DNA from: an uncultured Ignatzschineria sp.
GTDB taxonomy: Bacteria; Pseudomonadota; Gammaproteobacteria; Cardiobacteriales; Wohlfahrtiimonadaceae
Direction of reading: 5' to 3'
DNA length: 64,000 nucleotides
NCBI GenBank assembly: GCA_945639195.1
Contig: CALZEE010000001.1
Location: 434,001-498,000 of the forward strand
Below are positions 1 to 9,789 of this stretch, one piece after another. Each line of letters begins with the position of its first letter. The stretch's first letter is position 1. Below the pieces are notes generated by a model. That model was not told the origin of the DNA and made no database searches. It saw nothing but the letters and a program-made list of their open reading frames with translations. A program made the translations under genes and the position numbers.

Positions 1-249
1 TGCTACACCAGCAATATTTCCCGTACCGACGCGACTTGCTGCACTGATGGTAAAGGCTTGGAAGGCTGAAACACCTTTATCTCCGGTATTTTTTTCGACG
101 GTGAGTCTGAACATCTCTTTGAAGAGGCGGACTTGAATGAACTTCGTTCTGACGGTGAAGTAGACGCCGAGAATGAGGAGGGCGGCGATGAGGATATAGG
201 TCCAGATAAAACTACTGAGTGGGCCTACTAGCCAGTTGATAAAGCTCAT
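1..249 (-). CDS. Alanine/glycine:cation symporter family protein, N-terminal part only (cut by window edge)
   Basis: This is the first 83 codons of a sodium-coupled amino-acid symporter of the AGCS family (AlsT/DagA type), an inner-membrane permease for alanine or glycine. The N-terminus carries one clear membrane segment at about residues 13-30. It is followed by the family signature near the cut end, in which RVGTGNIAGVA is visible. The ATG at 247-249 is preceded by a good AAGGAG ribosome-binding site. The rest of the gene lies left of the window, so substrate and length cannot be judged. No neighbour in the window hints at the substrate. Confidence 0.85.
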   Translation of the reverse strand, partial: MSFINWLVGPLSSFIWTYILIAALLILGVYFTVRTKFIQVRLFKEMFRLTVEKNTGDKGVSAFQAFTISAASRVGTGNIAGVA

Positions 250-519
250 GGGTTCTCCTTGGTTGTGGGGTTACAAAATCACGGCAAAAGACTCTATAGA
301 ATAATATTTTGCTTATTAAAAATCTATAAAATAGTGCGGTAATTGCTTTGCTATTTTTGTTTCACATTGATTTTATTCGCTATTTTTTTAGCGGAATCAT
401 TATTTTTTTATATGCTTATAGCGGATGCTTATATAAATCAATAGGTTGTTGCTTTTGGGTACATAAACCCATCAAATCCTTTGGTATAGCTAGGATTTAA
501 GATTAGATTAGCGCGGACA
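250..519. other. AT-rich non-coding stretch between the symporter and the valS terminator
   Basis: This region probably holds the promoter of the minus-strand symporter. It is very AT-rich with several T-runs, but I cannot single out a convincing -35/-10 pair. No small ORF with a ribosome-binding site is apparent. Confidence 0.4.
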
Positions 520-520
520 T

Positions 521-560
521 AAAAAAAGAGCAACCCTATTGGTGATAGGATTGCTCTTTC
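521..560 (-). terminator. Intrinsic terminator of valS
   Basis: The arms AAAGAGCAACCCTAT and ATAGGATTGCTCTTT form a 15-bp stem with one wobble pair and a short loop. On the minus strand the hairpin is followed by a run of T. It lies 50 bp past the valS stop codon. Confidence 0.85.
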
Positions 561-610
561 ATCAAGTGAGTTTAATCGAATGAGATCAAACTTTTATGAT
601 CCAACCGTTT

Positions 611-3367
611 TTAGAGTGATTGGATTTTGATGAGTTGTTGTTTAAGCTCTTTGAGTTGATTCTCTGCATCGCTAAGTTTAACTCTTTCACCTTCCACAAC
701 TTGTGCAGGTGCTTTATCGGTGAAGCCTGGGTTAGAGAGTTTACCGGTAAGCATCTTGATTGTCGGCTCAATTTTGCCGATTTCACGGTTTAAACGTGCA
801 AGCTCTTGCTCTTTATCGATTAACCCTGCAAGCGGGATTAAAAGACGCATTTTACCAATCACAACCACTGCTGACTCAGGTGCTTCGCCTTCAACTTTCG
901 TGAAGCTCTCAAGACGGCCCATGCGTTGTAAGAATGGCATGTTTTTCTCGATAAGGAGGAGGTCGTTGTCAGACGCATTCTCATAAAGCACATCAAGCGG
1001 TTTACCCGGAGAGATATTCATTTCGCCACGAATACGACGAACGGCTAAGAGAACCTCTTGTAACCACTCAACTTCTGCTTCAAGCGCTGTATCACGTTGT
1101 GGTGCAACAGGGAACTGCTCAACAGAGATACTCACCTCAGTTTTAAGGCTTGGTGCAATCTCTGTCAGTTTTTGCCAGATCTCTTCTGTGATGTATGGCA
1201 TAAACGGATGAAGCGCTTTGAGTACGGAATCGAGGACAGAGAGAAGATTGTAGCGAGTTGCTGCTTTCTCTTCTTCGCTATATGCACCATTAAGGATTGG
1301 TTTTGTGAGTTCAAGATACCAGTCACAGAACTCATGCCAAGTGAACTCATAGAGCGCTTGGGTCGCTAAGTCAAAACGGTAACCTTCAACATGACGATTT
1401 ACCTCAGTGATCATATGGCTTAAACGTGAGTTGATCCACTTATCAATGTGCGAGAGTTTGTCGGCGTTTTCACGGACTTCTTTCTCTTCTGCATTCATAA
1501 ATACGAAGCGAGATGCGTTCCAGATCTTATTACAGAAGTTAGAGTAACCTTCGATACGACCAACATCAAAGATGATATCGCGGCCATTAGTCGCAAGTGA
1601 TGTAAAGGTGAAGCGAAGTGCGTCAGTTCCAAATGCGCGAATGCCCTCAGGGAAGTGGCGACGCGTATCAGCTTCGATCTTTGGTGCCATTTGTGGCTGC
1701 ATAAGACCTGTTGTGCGTTTTGCAACAAGCGCTTCAAGATCGATTCCGTCGATAAGATCGATAGGGTCAAGGACGTTCCCTTTCGATTTACTCATCTTCT
1801 GACCATCTTGGTCACGAACGAGACCGTGGAAATATACTTCTTTGAACGGAATTTCGTCCATGAAGTGAAGTCCAAACATGATCATTCGCGCAACCCAGAA
1901 GAAGATGATGTCAAACCCTGTAACGAGCACTGACGTTGGGTAGAAAGTTTCGAGCTCTTTGGTTTTTTCAGGCCAGCCAAGTGTTGAGAAAGGCCAGAGC
2001 GCAGATGAGAACCACGTATCTAATACGTCTTCATCTTGCGTGAGTTTTACCTCAGGTCCAAGGTTGTTTTCACGGCGAACCGCAGCTTCATCAGCAGCAA
2101 CATAGAAGTTACCCGCTTCATCATACCAAGCAGGAATACGATGCCCCCACCAGAGTTGGCGAGAGATACACCAGTCTTGAATATTATTCATCCACTCAAA
2201 GTAGGTGTTTTCCCAGTTTTGCGGAATGAATTTAATGTCTTTGTTTTTAACCGCTTCAATCGCAGGTTTTGCGAGCGTTTTGGCATCTACAAACCATTGG
2301 TCAGTGAGGTAAGGTTCAACGATTTGGTTGGTTCTATCGCAACGCGGAATCATAAGCTTATGCGGCTCAATTTTATCGAGAAGACCTGCTTTATCAAAGT
2401 CTGCCACAATCTGCTTTCTTGCATCAAAGCGATCAAGACCGCGATATGCTTCTGGCATTTCATCATTAATCGCTGCATCATCTGTAAAGATGTTGATGAG
2501 AGGTAAGCTGTGACGAACGCCCATCTCATAGTCATTAAAGTCATGCGCTGGCGTGATTTTAACGCAACCTGTTCCAAATTCAGGATCCACGTAATCATCA
2601 GCGATGATAGGGATTTGACGACCACAGAAGGGAAGATCAATCATCTTGCCGATATGTTTCGCGTAACGCTCATCTTCAGGGTGAACCGCAACCGCAGTAT
2701 CCCCAAGCATGGTTTCAGGACGTGTTGTTGCTACCACTAAGAATTCGTCAGTGCCGGCAATAGGATAGCGAAGATGCCACATTGAGCTCTCTTCTTCTTT
2801 AGACTCAACTTCAATGTCTGAAACGGCTGTTTTAAGAATAGGATCCCAGTTAACAAGGCGTTTACCACGATAGATAAGGCCATCTTTAAAGAGCTTGATG
2901 AAGACTTTTTGTACGGCATCAGAGAGGCCTTCATCCATAGTGAAACGCTCGCGCGACCAGTCAGGACTTGCGCCCATACGACGAAGTTGCTGAGTGATGT
3001 TACCACCAGATTCTTCTTTCCAGTCCCAGATACGGTCAATAAAAGCTTCACGACCTAAATCGTGACGCGTTTGACCATTGGCATTCAGTTGTCTTTCGAC
3101 GACCATTTGCGTTGCGATACCTGCATGGTCTGTACCTGGTTGCCAAAGGGTGTTTTTACCTTGCATACGGTTATAACGAATCAGAAGATCCATAATCGTA
3201 TCTTGGAAAGCATGCCCCATGTGAAGGCTACCCGTAATATTGGGCGGGGGAATGACGATGCAGTACGGGTCTTTGGAAGTATCTCCACTTGCTTTAAAGA
3301 GATTGTTTTGTTCCCAAAATTGGTACCACTTTTTTTCAATTTGTTCTGGTTGATAACTCTGTTTCAT
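611..3367 (-). CDS. valS: Valine--tRNA ligase
   Basis: Cytoplasmic class Ia aminoacyl-tRNA synthetase that charges tRNA-Val with valine and edits mischarged threonine. The 918 residues fit the bacterial ValRS length. The HIGH-type motif HMGH is at residues 49-52 within [15 protein letters not shown], and the KMSKS loop appears as [13 protein letters not shown] at roughly residue 540. The editing domain lies between them. The C-terminus is a charged coiled-coil arm, as usual for ValRS. The gene is monocistronic in appearance, with a candidate extended -10 promoter at 3410-3418 and a terminator at 521-560. One TGCCGGCA word lies inside it at 2752-2759. Confidence 0.98.
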   Translation of the reverse strand: MKQSYQPEQIEKKWYQFWEQNNLFKASGDTSKDPYCIVIPPPNITGSLHMGHAFQDTIMDLLIRYNRMQGKNTLWQPGTDHAGIATQMVVERQLNANGQTRHDLGREAFIDRIWDWKEESGGNITQQLRRMGASPDWSRERFTMDEGLSDAVQKVFIKLFKDGLIYRGKRLVNWDPILKTAVSDIEVESKEEESSMWHLRYPIAGTDEFLVVATTRPETMLGDTAVAVHPEDERYAKHIGKMIDLPFCGRQIPIIADDYVDPEFGTGCVKITPAHDFNDYEMGVRHSLPLINIFTDDAAINDEMPEAYRGLDRFDARKQIVADFDKAGLLDKIEPHKLMIPRCDRTNQIVEPYLTDQWFVDAKTLAKPAIEAVKNKDIKFIPQNWENTYFEWMNNIQDWCISRQLWWGHRIPAWYDEAGNFYVAADEAAVRRENNLGPEVKLTQDEDVLDTWFSSALWPFSTLGWPEKTKELETFYPTSVLVTGFDIIFFWVARMIMFGLHFMDEIPFKEVYFHGLVRDQDGQKMSKSKGNVLDPIDLIDGIDLEALVAKRTTGLMQPQMAPKIEADTRRHFPEGIRAFGTDALRFTFTSLATNGRDIIFDVGRIEGYSNFCNKIWNASRFVFMNAEEKEVRENADKLSHIDKWINSRLSHMITEVNRHVEGYRFDLATQALYEFTWHEFCDWYLELTKPILNGAYSEEEKAATRYNLLSVLDSVLKALHPFMPYITEEIWQKLTEIAPSLKTEVSISVEQFPVAPQRDTALEAEVEWLQEVLLAVRRIRGEMNISPGKPLDVLYENASDNDLLLIEKNMPFLQRMGRLESFTKVEGEAPESAVVVIGKMRLLIPLAGLIDKEQELARLNREIGKIEPTIKMLTGKLSNPGFTDKAPAQVVEGERVKLSDAENQLKELKQQLIKIQSL
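2752..2759. repeat. TGCCGGCA palindrome, first of 16 copies
   Basis: The same 8-bp palindrome occurs at 2752, 7832, 11495, 16449, 18892, 20463, 24773, 34631, 37564, 37657, 38001, 40212, 43277, 44549, 45340 and 50136 (start positions). Base composition predicts about 0.5 copies in 64 kb. Four copies are intergenic. In genes it is read both as M/L-P-A and as N/I-A-G. The list was made by eye and may miss copies. Confidence 0.85.
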
Positions 3368-3409
3368 CTACTGTTCCCAAGTCGTGTAAAGGCATAGAAA
3401 ATTGCTAAA

Positions 3410-3418
3410 ATTATAGCA
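3410..3418 (-). promoter_or_regulatory. Candidate extended -10 promoter of valS
   Basis: The minus strand reads TGCTATAAT, a perfect extended -10 element (TGnTATAAT), about 43 bp before the valS start. No good -35 is seen at 16-18 bp, which is acceptable for extended -10 promoters. Inferred from pattern only. Confidence 0.5.
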
Positions 3419-3470
3419 TCAACTTCTGGCTTAGTCGCCACTAACTCCACTATTTGTCTTTTTTGAAAGC

Positions 3471-3501
3471 AAAAAAAACTAGCCCTAGAGCTAGTTTTTT
3501 G
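3471..3501 (-). terminator. Intrinsic terminator of rpmB-rpmG
   Basis: An 11-bp stem (AAAAAACTAGC with GCTAGTTTTTT) and a six-base loop are flanked by A/T runs on both sides, so it can act in either direction. It lies just past the rpmG stop on the minus strand. Confidence 0.85.
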
Positions 3502-3524
3502 CTGAGACCGGTTATAATATTAAA

Positions 3525-3680
3525 TTATTTTAAGCGGGCTTCAGTGTAAAGAACGTGTTTACGAACAACTGGATCGAATTTTTTGAATTCTAATTTTTCA
3601 GTTGTAGTACGTTTGTTCTTAGTGGTCGTGTAGAAATGACCTGTACCTGCTGAAGATACTAATTTTACTTTTTCTCTCAT
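3525..3680 (-). CDS. rpmG: 50S ribosomal protein L33
   Basis: This is a 51-codon ribosomal protein gene. It begins [20 protein letters not shown] and ends VLYTEARLK, the typical bacterial L33 fold. It has no cysteine, so it is the zinc-free (C-minus) form usual in gammaproteobacteria. It follows rpmB by 10 bp, the standard rpmB-rpmG arrangement, and the pair is closed by the terminator at 3471-3501. The start ATG has a GGAG-type site (AAGGAGTAAATC) upstream. Confidence 0.97.
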   Translation of the reverse strand: MREKVKLVSSAGTGHFYTTTKNKRTTTEKLEFKKFDPVVRKHVLYTEARLK

Positions 3681-3690
3681 GATTTACTCC

Positions 3691-3927
3691 TTAGATTTTT
3701 ACGCCTTGAGCGCGAAGATCAACTAAAACTGCATCAATACCTTTCTTGTCGATGGTACGAAGACCAGCAGGAGAGATACGGAGTGATACAAAGCGATTTT
3801 CGCTCTCAACCCAAAGGCGATGAACCTGAAGGTTTGGGAGGAAACGACGACGTGTTCTATTGTTTGCATGGGAAACGTTGTTGCCACTCATTGGCCCTTT
3901 CCCAGTTACTTGACATACTTTACTCAT
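3691..3927 (-). CDS. rpmB: 50S ribosomal protein L28
   Basis: Seventy-eight residues of a typical gammaproteobacterial L28: [20 protein letters not shown] at the start, then the basic [12 protein letters not shown] segment that contacts 23S rRNA. It is a structural protein of the large ribosomal subunit. It is the first gene of a two-gene operon with rpmG, read from the strong candidate promoter at 4007-4035. Confidence 0.98.
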   Translation of the reverse strand: MSKVCQVTGKGPMSGNNVSHANNRTRRRFLPNLQVHRLWVESENRFVSLRISPAGLRTIDKKGIDAVLVDLRAQGVKI

Positions 3928-4006
3928 GATTAATAACCCTGATCTTAATTGTAATATTAACCCCGGCCGCGAGCTTAAATAAATTTAGTGCGGACTGAAT
4001 CCACGA

Positions 4007-4035
4007 ATTATAGTGGAAAGCTCTCCCTATTGCAA
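4007..4035 (-). promoter_or_regulatory. Candidate sigma-70 promoter of rpmB-rpmG
   Basis: On the minus strand TTGCAA is followed after exactly 17 bp by TATAAT, about 80 bp before rpmB. This is the best-formed promoter I see in the window and fits high expression of ribosomal genes. Confidence 0.75.
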
Positions 4036-4050
4036 TAATTTGAAGCTCGA

Positions 4051-5148
4051 TTACGAATAGATTTCGGGATTAAGCAAATTTTGTGCCTGTTTGGCTAACA
4101 AGTCGGAAAGTATACCACTTTTTTGCAAAAATTCTAGGTGATGATGAAAAGTTTGCATCCCAAAGCCCTTTCCGGTCTCAATGTTGCTCTGTATTTGGGC
4201 TAATTGGTTTTCTCGAATAAGATTCGAAATGGCGCTATTTACAGTCATTACCTCAAATAAAGCGACTCTTTTAGCGTCGATTGTGATTAATTGTTGAGCA
4301 ATGACACTATTTAAACTTTCTGCAAGTTGATGACGAATTTCTTGGGAATGTTGATGGGGAAAGTAACTCATTATTCGATCAATCGCTTTCGTCGCAGAAT
4401 TGCTATGTAGGGTTGCCAGAACGAGATGGCCTGTTTCCGCTGCCTGTAACGCAAGATGCACAGAGGCTTGGTCACGTAGCTCTCCGATCAAAATGATGTC
4501 AGGATCGGCTCTTAAGGCATCTTTAAGGGCTCTTTCGAAGCAATGAGTATGTTGATGCAATTCTCTTTGTTCAATCAATGCCTGATGGGCGATAAAAATT
4601 CGTTCAATAGGATCTTCAATCGTGATGATATGTTTCATTGCTTCTTTTTGTGGGGGAATATTTTGATCCGTTATTGCTGTAATCGCTGGCGAAGCACCTT
4701 GGTTGATCGATTCAATCATTGCGGCGAGGGTGGTTGATTTTCCTGAACCTGTTGCCCCTGTGACTAAAATTAATCCACTCTTATGGCGCATGAGACGCGC
4801 TAAAATCGAGGGTGCATGAATGGATTTGAGGGTGACGATTTCATCAGAAATCAGCCGGAAAACGGCTGTTAATCCTTGTTGGCTTCGGAAATAGTGGCCT
4901 CTAACACGTGTTTTTTTAGGTGCTGTGGTAATTGTTTGTGCAAAATCGACGGCGTGATGTTGGGTTAAGGCTGCTTTTTCTGCCATTGTTAGCAGGGGCA
5001 TTAAAAGGGATTCTATTTTTTCTTCTGATAATTTCTCTTTGGTAATCGGGCGTAGTGCTCCTTTTTGTCGGATATAGACTTGCCGATTAGGAGAGATATG
5101 TAGGTCGGATGCCCCGGCTTGATTTGCAAATTGAATAAGATTAATCAA
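4051..5148 (-). CDS. pilT: Type IV pilus twitching-motility (retraction) ATPase, PilT family
   Basis: 365 residues of a PilT/PilU-type secretion ATPase, a cytoplasmic hexameric motor that depolymerises type IV pili and so drives twitching and DNA uptake. The N-terminus has GASDLHIS (12-19), the Walker A is GATGSGKST (131-139), the Asp box is ITIEDPIE, the Walker B is DPDIILIGELRD, and the His box is HLVLATLHS (241-249). The C-terminal MQTFHHHLEFL fits PilT. Between Walker A and the Asp box (about residues 150-172) there is an extra segment of about 20 residues that usual PilT proteins lack. The start codon is TTG at 5146-5148, supported by AGAGGG six bases upstream. No other pilus gene is next to it. 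PilU is the alternative call. Confidence 0.85.
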   Translation of the reverse strand: MINLIQFANQAGASDLHISPNRQVYIRQKGALRPITKEKLSEEKIESLLMPLLTMAEKAALTQHHAVDFAQTITTAPKKTRVRGHYFRSQQGLTAVFRLISDEIVTLKSIHAPSILARLMRHKSGLILVTGATGSGKSTTLAAMIESINQGASPAITAITDQNIPPQKEAMKHIITIEDPIERIFIAHQALIEQRELHQHTHCFERALKDALRADPDIILIGELRDQASVHLALQAAETGHLVLATLHSNSATKAIDRIMSYFPHQHSQEIRHQLAESLNSVIAQQLITIDAKRVALFEVMTVNSAISNLIRENQLAQIQSNIETGKGFGMQTFHHHLEFLQKSGILSDLLAKQAQNLLNPEIYS

Positions 5149-5422
5149 TGTGATCCCTCTATCTCATTTAAATATTTCAGTATCTATCATTTATTAATGA
5201 CGTAATGAGCATAAGCTTAGTGATGAAACACAAATGTACGTACTTTTAGCGGTGATGAGACAGATCTGTAAGCGCTATGGTGAAATACCTGCAATCACTA
5301 ACGCTTTAATAAGGATTGTTGAAAGGCGCCAAGGTTTATCCTTGACGCTTACTGCATTTAGAGAGGAATGTTATTTTTATTTTAGGAAGTGATGGATGTA
5401 TCTAATTTAGCAAGATGCATTG

Positions 5423-6004
5423 TTACGATAGTTTTTGAGCCAAATCGTTTTTGATGGTATCTACCCACTCATTTTGTAGGATGCTTAATACGATAGTATC
5501 GCGGAATCGCCCATTAGGGAGCCGTTGTTCTTGGCGTAAAATGCCTTCCTCTGTTGCGCCAATACTCTTCATGGCAGCAATACTGACTGTATTAGTCAGA
5601 TCTCCTCTAAATCCTACACGCAAGAGATTCATTTTTTCAAAAGCATGTTCTAGAAGTAAAAACTTACATTGTTTATTGATGCCACTTCCTCTAAAAGCTT
5701 TGCCGTACCACGTATAGCCAATCTCTGCATGGCGGTTATATGTATTGATATTGTAAAACCGCGTCATTCCGGCGCACTGATTACGCAGCTTATCAATCAC
5801 GATAAAGGGACATCCTGTACCATTCTCTTTTTGGATGAAGGCATCTTTTATATAATGCCGGAGATTTTCTTCTCCATTTGCCCCTTTAGGGGATAGATCC
5901 CAAATTTCTGGCTCATGAAGCGAGAAAGGAAGGAGAAGATCCCAATCATTTTCGGTAAGGGGGCGTAGCAATACGCGGGAGTTTTCTAATATGAGATCAT
6001 CCAT
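5423..6004 (-). CDS. GNAT family N-acetyltransferase (RimJ/RimL-like)
   Basis: A 193-residue acetyl-CoA-dependent acyltransferase. After MDDLILENSRVLLRPL comes the standard GNAT order: ENDWDLL, then the NRHAEIGYTWYGKAFRGSG strand-loop that binds acetyl-CoA, then LLEHAFEKMNLLRV and the RLPNGRFRDTIVLSIL end typical of RimJ/RimL-like enzymes. I chose the ATG at 6004 over an upstream in-frame ATG at 6073 because AGGA sits 8 bases before it and the family homology begins there. The substrate is unknown; the family acetylates protein N-termini, amino acids or antibiotics. It stands alone between pilT and rpe. Confidence 0.8.
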   Translation of the reverse strand: MDDLILENSRVLLRPLTENDWDLLLPFSLHEPEIWDLSPKGANGEENLRHYIKDAFIQKENGTGCPFIVIDKLRNQCAGMTRFYNINTYNRHAEIGYTWYGKAFRGSGINKQCKFLLLEHAFEKMNLLRVGFRGDLTNTVSIAAMKSIGATEEGILRQEQRLPNGRFRDTIVLSILQNEWVDTIKNDLAQKLS

Positions 6005-6186
6005 GGGAATTATCCTTGCGTTCGATAAAGGGCAGTGTAACGATGTTTTTTGTATTTGTGTCAGTATCCGCATTGTTGAGACTGATGCCAGTCATCTCAT
6101 TTTATGACTTTATGTATATCTTGAAAGCGGTATTTTCTCTATATCAAAAGTGCGGCCGCTGAGATTGTAGAATCGTTGAGATGATA
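6005..6186. other. Non-coding stretch between the GNAT gene and the rpe terminator
   Basis: The gap between the GNAT start and the rpe stop is 325 bp in all. It holds the terminator at 6187-6241 and, in its left part, the likely promoter of the GNAT gene, which I cannot define. Nothing else is seen. Confidence 0.35.
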
Positions 6187-6241
6187 AAAGCCCTCCGAAA
6201 ACGGTTCAATAATAGTGATTGAGCCATTTTCGAAGAGCTTT
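6187..6241 (-). terminator. Long-stem intrinsic terminator of rpe
   Basis: Two 24-base arms pair along their whole length. On the minus strand three positions become G-U pairs and one is a mismatch, while on the plus strand the same three are C-A mismatches, so the structure is built for the minus transcript. CTTTTATC follows. It lies about 90 bp past the rpe stop. Confidence 0.75.
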
Positions 6242-6329
6242 ATTGATAAATAGTTTTATTAAGATGCTTTAGATCGCATCTAATATTTCTATGTTTGTAT
6301 TGTTTTTAATGAAATTTTTAATGAATCAG

Positions 6330-7010
6330 TTAAGCGATTTTACCTTTCATTTTACCGATAATATCTTGGTAACTGAGTTCGCTATTAAAGATTGCACTGC
6401 CAGCAACAAAAGTATCTGCCCCAGCGGCAGCGATTTCGTCGATGTTATTGAGGTTAACGCCGCCATCAATTTCAAGGCGAATCACGCGATCTGATCCAGT
6501 AGTCTTTTCATCAATAATGGCGCGAAGCGTTTTGAGCTTATCGAGGCTTGAAGGGATAAATTTCTGCCCGCCAAATCCTGGGTTAACGCTCATCACTAAT
6601 ACCATATCGAGGTAATCCCATACATGATCAAGAACGGAGAGTGGTGTCGCGGGATTAAGTACTAGCCCAGCTTTACAACCGAGTGATTTTATCAGTTGAA
6701 GAGAGCGGTCAACATGTAAGCTCGCCTCTGGGTGGAATGTGATGTAAGTTGCACCGGCTTTGGCAAATGCTTCAATCATTCTATCAACAGGGCTGACCAT
6801 TAAATGGACATCGATTGGTGCAGTCACACCATAATCCCGAAGTGCTTTACAGATCATTGGTCCAAAGGTGAGGTTTTCAACATAGTGGTTGTCCATGACG
6901 TCAAAGTGGATAATGTCCGCGCCACCTGCTAATACGGCATCGACTTCTTCACCGAGTTTTGCAAAGTTCGCAGAGAGGATGGAGGGGGCAATCCAATAAG
7001 GTTGTTTCAT
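6330..7010 (-). CDS. rpe: Ribulose-phosphate 3-epimerase
   Basis: 226 residues of the TIM-barrel epimerase that interconverts ribulose 5-phosphate and xylulose 5-phosphate in the pentose phosphate pathway. It opens with [17 protein letters not shown]. Family metal and catalytic motifs are present: [23 protein letters not shown], and [11 protein letters not shown], then EIDGGVN near the C-terminus. Length and motifs match the family fully. The gene is followed by a private terminator and has hemL upstream as a separate unit with its own terminator, so it seems to be transcribed alone. Confidence 0.97.
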   Translation of the reverse strand: MKQPYWIAPSILSANFAKLGEEVDAVLAGGADIIHFDVMDNHYVENLTFGPMICKALRDYGVTAPIDVHLMVSPVDRMIEAFAKAGATYITFHPEASLHVDRSLQLIKSLGCKAGLVLNPATPLSVLDHVWDYLDMVLVMSVNPGFGGQKFIPSSLDKLKTLRAIIDEKTTGSDRVIRLEIDGGVNLNNIDEIAAAGADTFVAGSAIFNSELSYQDIIGKMKGKIA

Positions 7011-7120
7011 GATTTTTTGCTCTTCGTTTTGTGATATGAGGGTAAGGCTTTAAGTGCTAGTATTTTTTTGGCACCATTTTGAGAGATTGTAACGTTTTTA
7101 CTTGATTAATTCAGCCATAA

Positions 7121-7150
7121 AAAAAGCGAATGCCATCAAAGACACTCGCT
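7121..7150 (-). terminator. Intrinsic terminator of hemL
   Basis: The minus strand reads AGCGAGTGTC, a short loop, then GGCATTCGCT followed by seven T. The stem is about 10 bp with wobble pairs. It lies 26 bp past the hemL stop. Confidence 0.75.
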
Positions 7151-7175
7151 CATCATTTTATCCTGTGAAATAGAA

Positions 7176-8456
7176 TTATGCCATTTTAGAAAGGACACGA
7201 TCCATTGCTTGAATTGTCTCATCTAAGTCAGCGTAGCTATGTGCGCTTGACATAAATCCTGTTTCAAATGCACTAGGCGCAAGATAGATCCCTTCTTCTA
7301 ATAGGCCGTTATAGAATTCTTGGAAGAAATCAATATTCGATTTTGTCGCATCAGAGAATGTTTTTACCTCGCCTTCTGTAAAGAAGAGACCAAACATCCC
7401 ACAGACATGATTGGTTGAGAGAGGTTTGTTGTGTTTTGCAAAAACTGCATTGATGTCTTCAACGAGATAATCTGTTTTTGCTTTCAGATCTTCGTAAAAA
7501 CCTTCTTTAGAGATGAGTTCTAAAGTCTTAATGCCGGCTGCCATGGCAACAGGGTTTCCTGATAATGTTCCCGCTTGGTAAACAGCGCCATTAGGTGAAA
7601 GGTAGTCCATAATGGCTTTTTTGCCCCCAAAAGCCCCTACAGGCATGCCGCCACCAATGACTTTTCCGAAGGTTGAGAGATCAGGTGTAACGCCGTAAAG
7701 TCCTTGTGCTGAATATTTCCCCACACGGAAACCTGTCATGACTTCATCAATAATGAAAACAGCACCAGCTTTGTCACACTCTTCACGAATCGTTTCTAAG
7801 AAACCAGGCTGTGCTGGAATGCAGTTCATATTGCCGGCAATCGGTTCGATGATAACGCAGGCAATTTCTTCCCCATATTTGGCAAAAGCTTCTTTAACTG
7901 CATCAGGGTTATTAAATTCGATCACAATGGTGTGTTGAGTGAGATCTGCAGGAACGCCAGGTGATGAAGGTTCTCCGAATGTTAAGAGACCAGAGCCTGC
8001 CTTTACGAGTAATGAGTCTGAGTGCCCATGATAGCAACCCTCGAATTTAATAATTTTGTCGCGTCCTGTATATCCACGAGCCAAGCGAATAGCGCTCATA
8101 GTTGCTTCTGTTCCTGAGCTAACCATACGGACTTGATCCATAGAAGGAACGAGCTCTAGAACACGTTTTGCGAGGGCTGTTTCAGAAACAGTCGGCGCGC
8201 CAAATGAGAGGCCATTTTTGGCAGTTTCAACGACAGCATCAATCACTTCAGGATGTGCGTGACCGACGATCATTGGGCCCCATGAACCCACGTAATCGAT
8301 ATATTTTTTGCCAGCTTCGTCATAAACGTAAGCCCCTTCGCCTTTTTTGAAGAAAATAGGTGCGCCACCCACTTGTTTAAATGCACGCACAGGAGAGTTT
8401 ACGCCTCCTGGAATATACTTCTGGGCTTCGCGATATAACTCATCAAACTGACTCAT
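7176..8456 (-). CDS. hemL: Glutamate-1-semialdehyde 2,1-aminomutase
   Basis: 426 residues, the normal HemL size. This PLP enzyme makes 5-aminolevulinate from glutamate-1-semialdehyde in the C5 route of haem synthesis. Visible motifs are [13 protein letters not shown] at the N-terminus, [16 protein letters not shown] for phosphate binding, [12 protein letters not shown] with the PLP aspartate, and [18 protein letters not shown] with the Schiff-base lysine at 265. An AAGGGA site precedes the ATG. Haem supply matches the cytochromes encoded nearby (tsdBA, cydAB). It diverges from rsfS. Confidence 0.98.
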   Translation of the reverse strand: MSQFDELYREAQKYIPGGVNSPVRAFKQVGGAPIFFKKGEGAYVYDEAGKKYIDYVGSWGPMIVGHAHPEVIDAVVETAKNGLSFGAPTVSETALAKRVLELVPSMDQVRMVSSGTEATMSAIRLARGYTGRDKIIKFEGCYHGHSDSLLVKAGSGLLTFGEPSSPGVPADLTQHTIVIEFNNPDAVKEAFAKYGEEIACVIIEPIAGNMNCIPAQPGFLETIREECDKAGAVFIIDEVMTGFRVGKYSAQGLYGVTPDLSTFGKVIGGGMPVGAFGGKKAIMDYLSPNGAVYQAGTLSGNPVAMAAGIKTLELISKEGFYEDLKAKTDYLVEDINAVFAKHNKPLSTNHVCGMFGLFFTEGEVKTFSDATKSNIDFFQEFYNGLLEEGIYLAPSAFETGFMSSAHSYADLDETIQAMDRVLSKMA

Positions 8457-8587
8457 AATTTGTGTCCCTTATAGGTAATAGAATATGACAAAACAATTGA
8501 CTCATTATTATGGAGCTAAATCTTCATTTGTTCAACAGGCGGAAATTCACTACAATAGCGGGGGATAATTAATTAGAAGGAATCTGT

Positions 8588-8911
8588 ATGATTACTGAAG
8601 TAAAAGATAAGTTAGTGAATGGCCTTGATGAGATGAAAGCAATTGAACCAATGGCTTTTGATGTTGAAGGAATGGTCAGTTATGCGGATTGGGTTGTTGT
8701 TGCCTCTGCGAACTCAGGTCCTCACTTGAAAGCACTTGTTCGTAAAGCAGAAGAAGTGATGCTTAAATCGGGAATTAAATCGATTGGTATTGAAGGTGTT
8801 AATAGTGAATCAGAGTGGGTCTTGATCGATTTTGGTGACATTGTTGTGCATCTTTTAACTGAAGAAAAGCGTGATTTTTACAATCTTGAAAAGATTTTCA
8901 TGCGCGGATAA
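8588..8911 (+). CDS. rsfS: Ribosome silencing factor RsfS
   Basis: 107 residues of the RsfS/YbeB (Iojap) family, which binds L14 on the large subunit and blocks subunit joining when nutrients are short. Visible are LDEMKAIEPMAFDVEGM, the YADWVVVASANSG core and the terminal WVLIDFGDIVVHLL with EEKRDFYNLEKIF. The ATG follows AGAAGGAATCTGT. It is followed 73 bp later by rlmH in the order known from E. coli, but the usual upstream nadD is not here; hemL lies divergently instead. Confidence 0.96.
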   Translation: MITEVKDKLVNGLDEMKAIEPMAFDVEGMVSYADWVVVASANSGPHLKALVRKAEEVMLKSGIKSIGIEGVNSESEWVLIDFGDIVVHLLTEEKRDFYNLEKIFMRG

Positions 8912-8984
8912 GCAAATTTTCATGAAGTTTTTGAAAATTTCTTGAAGATTTGTGCGTCAATTAAGTAAAAAATAAGGAAAATCG

Positions 8985-9455
8985 ATGATCGTATATCTCA
9001 TTGCTGTGGGAAGTAATATGCCCAGCTGGGTGAAGACGGGCTTTGATGAATATGCCGGAAGATTACGTCATGATGTGACATTAAAACTGATTGAAGTACC
9101 GGCGCTTGTTCGTAAGAAAAATGCCGATGTAAAACGGATATTAAAAGAAGAGGGAGATAAGCTTTTAAAAGCGATCCCTAAAAATTGTTTGATTGTAGGT
9201 TTAGATGTCATCGGGAAAGCGGTGACAACACCTGAACTTAGTAAAAGAATGGAATCTTGGATGCAGTCAGGGCAAGATGTTGCGCTTTTGATTGGTGGAC
9301 CAGAGGGGTTTTCTCCAGAGATTAAATCACTATTTCAGCAGTCATTATCTCTCTCTAAATTAACCTTGCCACATCCAATGGTGCGCGTATTAATGGCTGA
9401 GCAACTCTTTAGGGCATGGAGTATTATTAATAACCATCCCTATCATCGTGAATAG
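8985..9455 (+). CDS. rlmH: 23S rRNA (pseudouridine1915-N3)-methyltransferase RlmH
   Basis: 156-residue SPOUT methyltransferase that methylates pseudouridine 1915 in helix 69 of 23S rRNA. It has IAVGSNMPSWV at the start and the knotted SAM-binding C-terminus LLIGGPEGFSPE ... LSLSKLTLPHPMVRVLMAEQLFRAWSI ... HPYHRE, which is the family hallmark. AAGGAAAATCG precedes the ATG. It forms a unit with rsfS that ends at the terminator at 9523-9570. Confidence 0.97.
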   Translation: MIVYLIAVGSNMPSWVKTGFDEYAGRLRHDVTLKLIEVPALVRKKNADVKRILKEEGDKLLKAIPKNCLIVGLDVIGKAVTTPELSKRMESWMQSGQDVALLIGGPEGFSPEIKSLFQQSLSLSKLTLPHPMVRVLMAEQLFRAWSIINNHPYHRE

Positions 9456-9789
9456 CTTCAAATAACGAGTATTACAGAGAGCAAGTGGTGTAAAGCACTT
9501 CAGTATTTCGTTTCGTATCACTAAAAACTTGAATTGTGGAGAATCTATTCTTCATGATTCAAGTTTTTTTATCTCTTTGATATTTATATTTTTCTTGGGT
9601 AGTTTATAATGTAAAGCTCTTGTAAAGCATCGCGAGAAACTTCAGGGATGAATGGCATTTCTATTTTGGAGATAGGGTGTAAGTTTGACCTTAATGAAGA
9701 GATTCAGTATGAAGTTTGAGTTATGAGCAAGTGATTAGGAAAAAGCAGAAAACTCAATGAGTTAAACTTTAATAATAAAAAGAGGGAAT
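9456..9789. other. Non-coding region between rlmH and the tsdB-tsdA operon
   Basis: It contains the rlmH terminator (9523-9570) and then the leader of the cytochrome operon. A TATAAT at 9605-9610 could be a -10 element, but no -35 fits at the right distance. The leader of about 180 bp shows no structure that I recognise. Confidence 0.4.
9523..9570 (+). terminator. Intrinsic terminator of rsfS-rlmH
   Basis: The 12-bp arms AAAAACTTGAAT and ATTCAAGTTTTT enclose a 22-base loop, followed by further T. It begins 68 bp after the rlmH stop. Confidence 0.75.

Noticed and set aside
2036..2506. 156-codon plus-strand ORF inside valS
   Set aside because: It lies opposite a certain gene, has no ribosome-binding site, and its residues follow the antisense of valS codons.
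6005..6073. Longer GNAT protein starting at 6073
   Set aside because: The added 23 residues do not match the family, and the downstream ATG at 6004 has the better ribosome-binding site.
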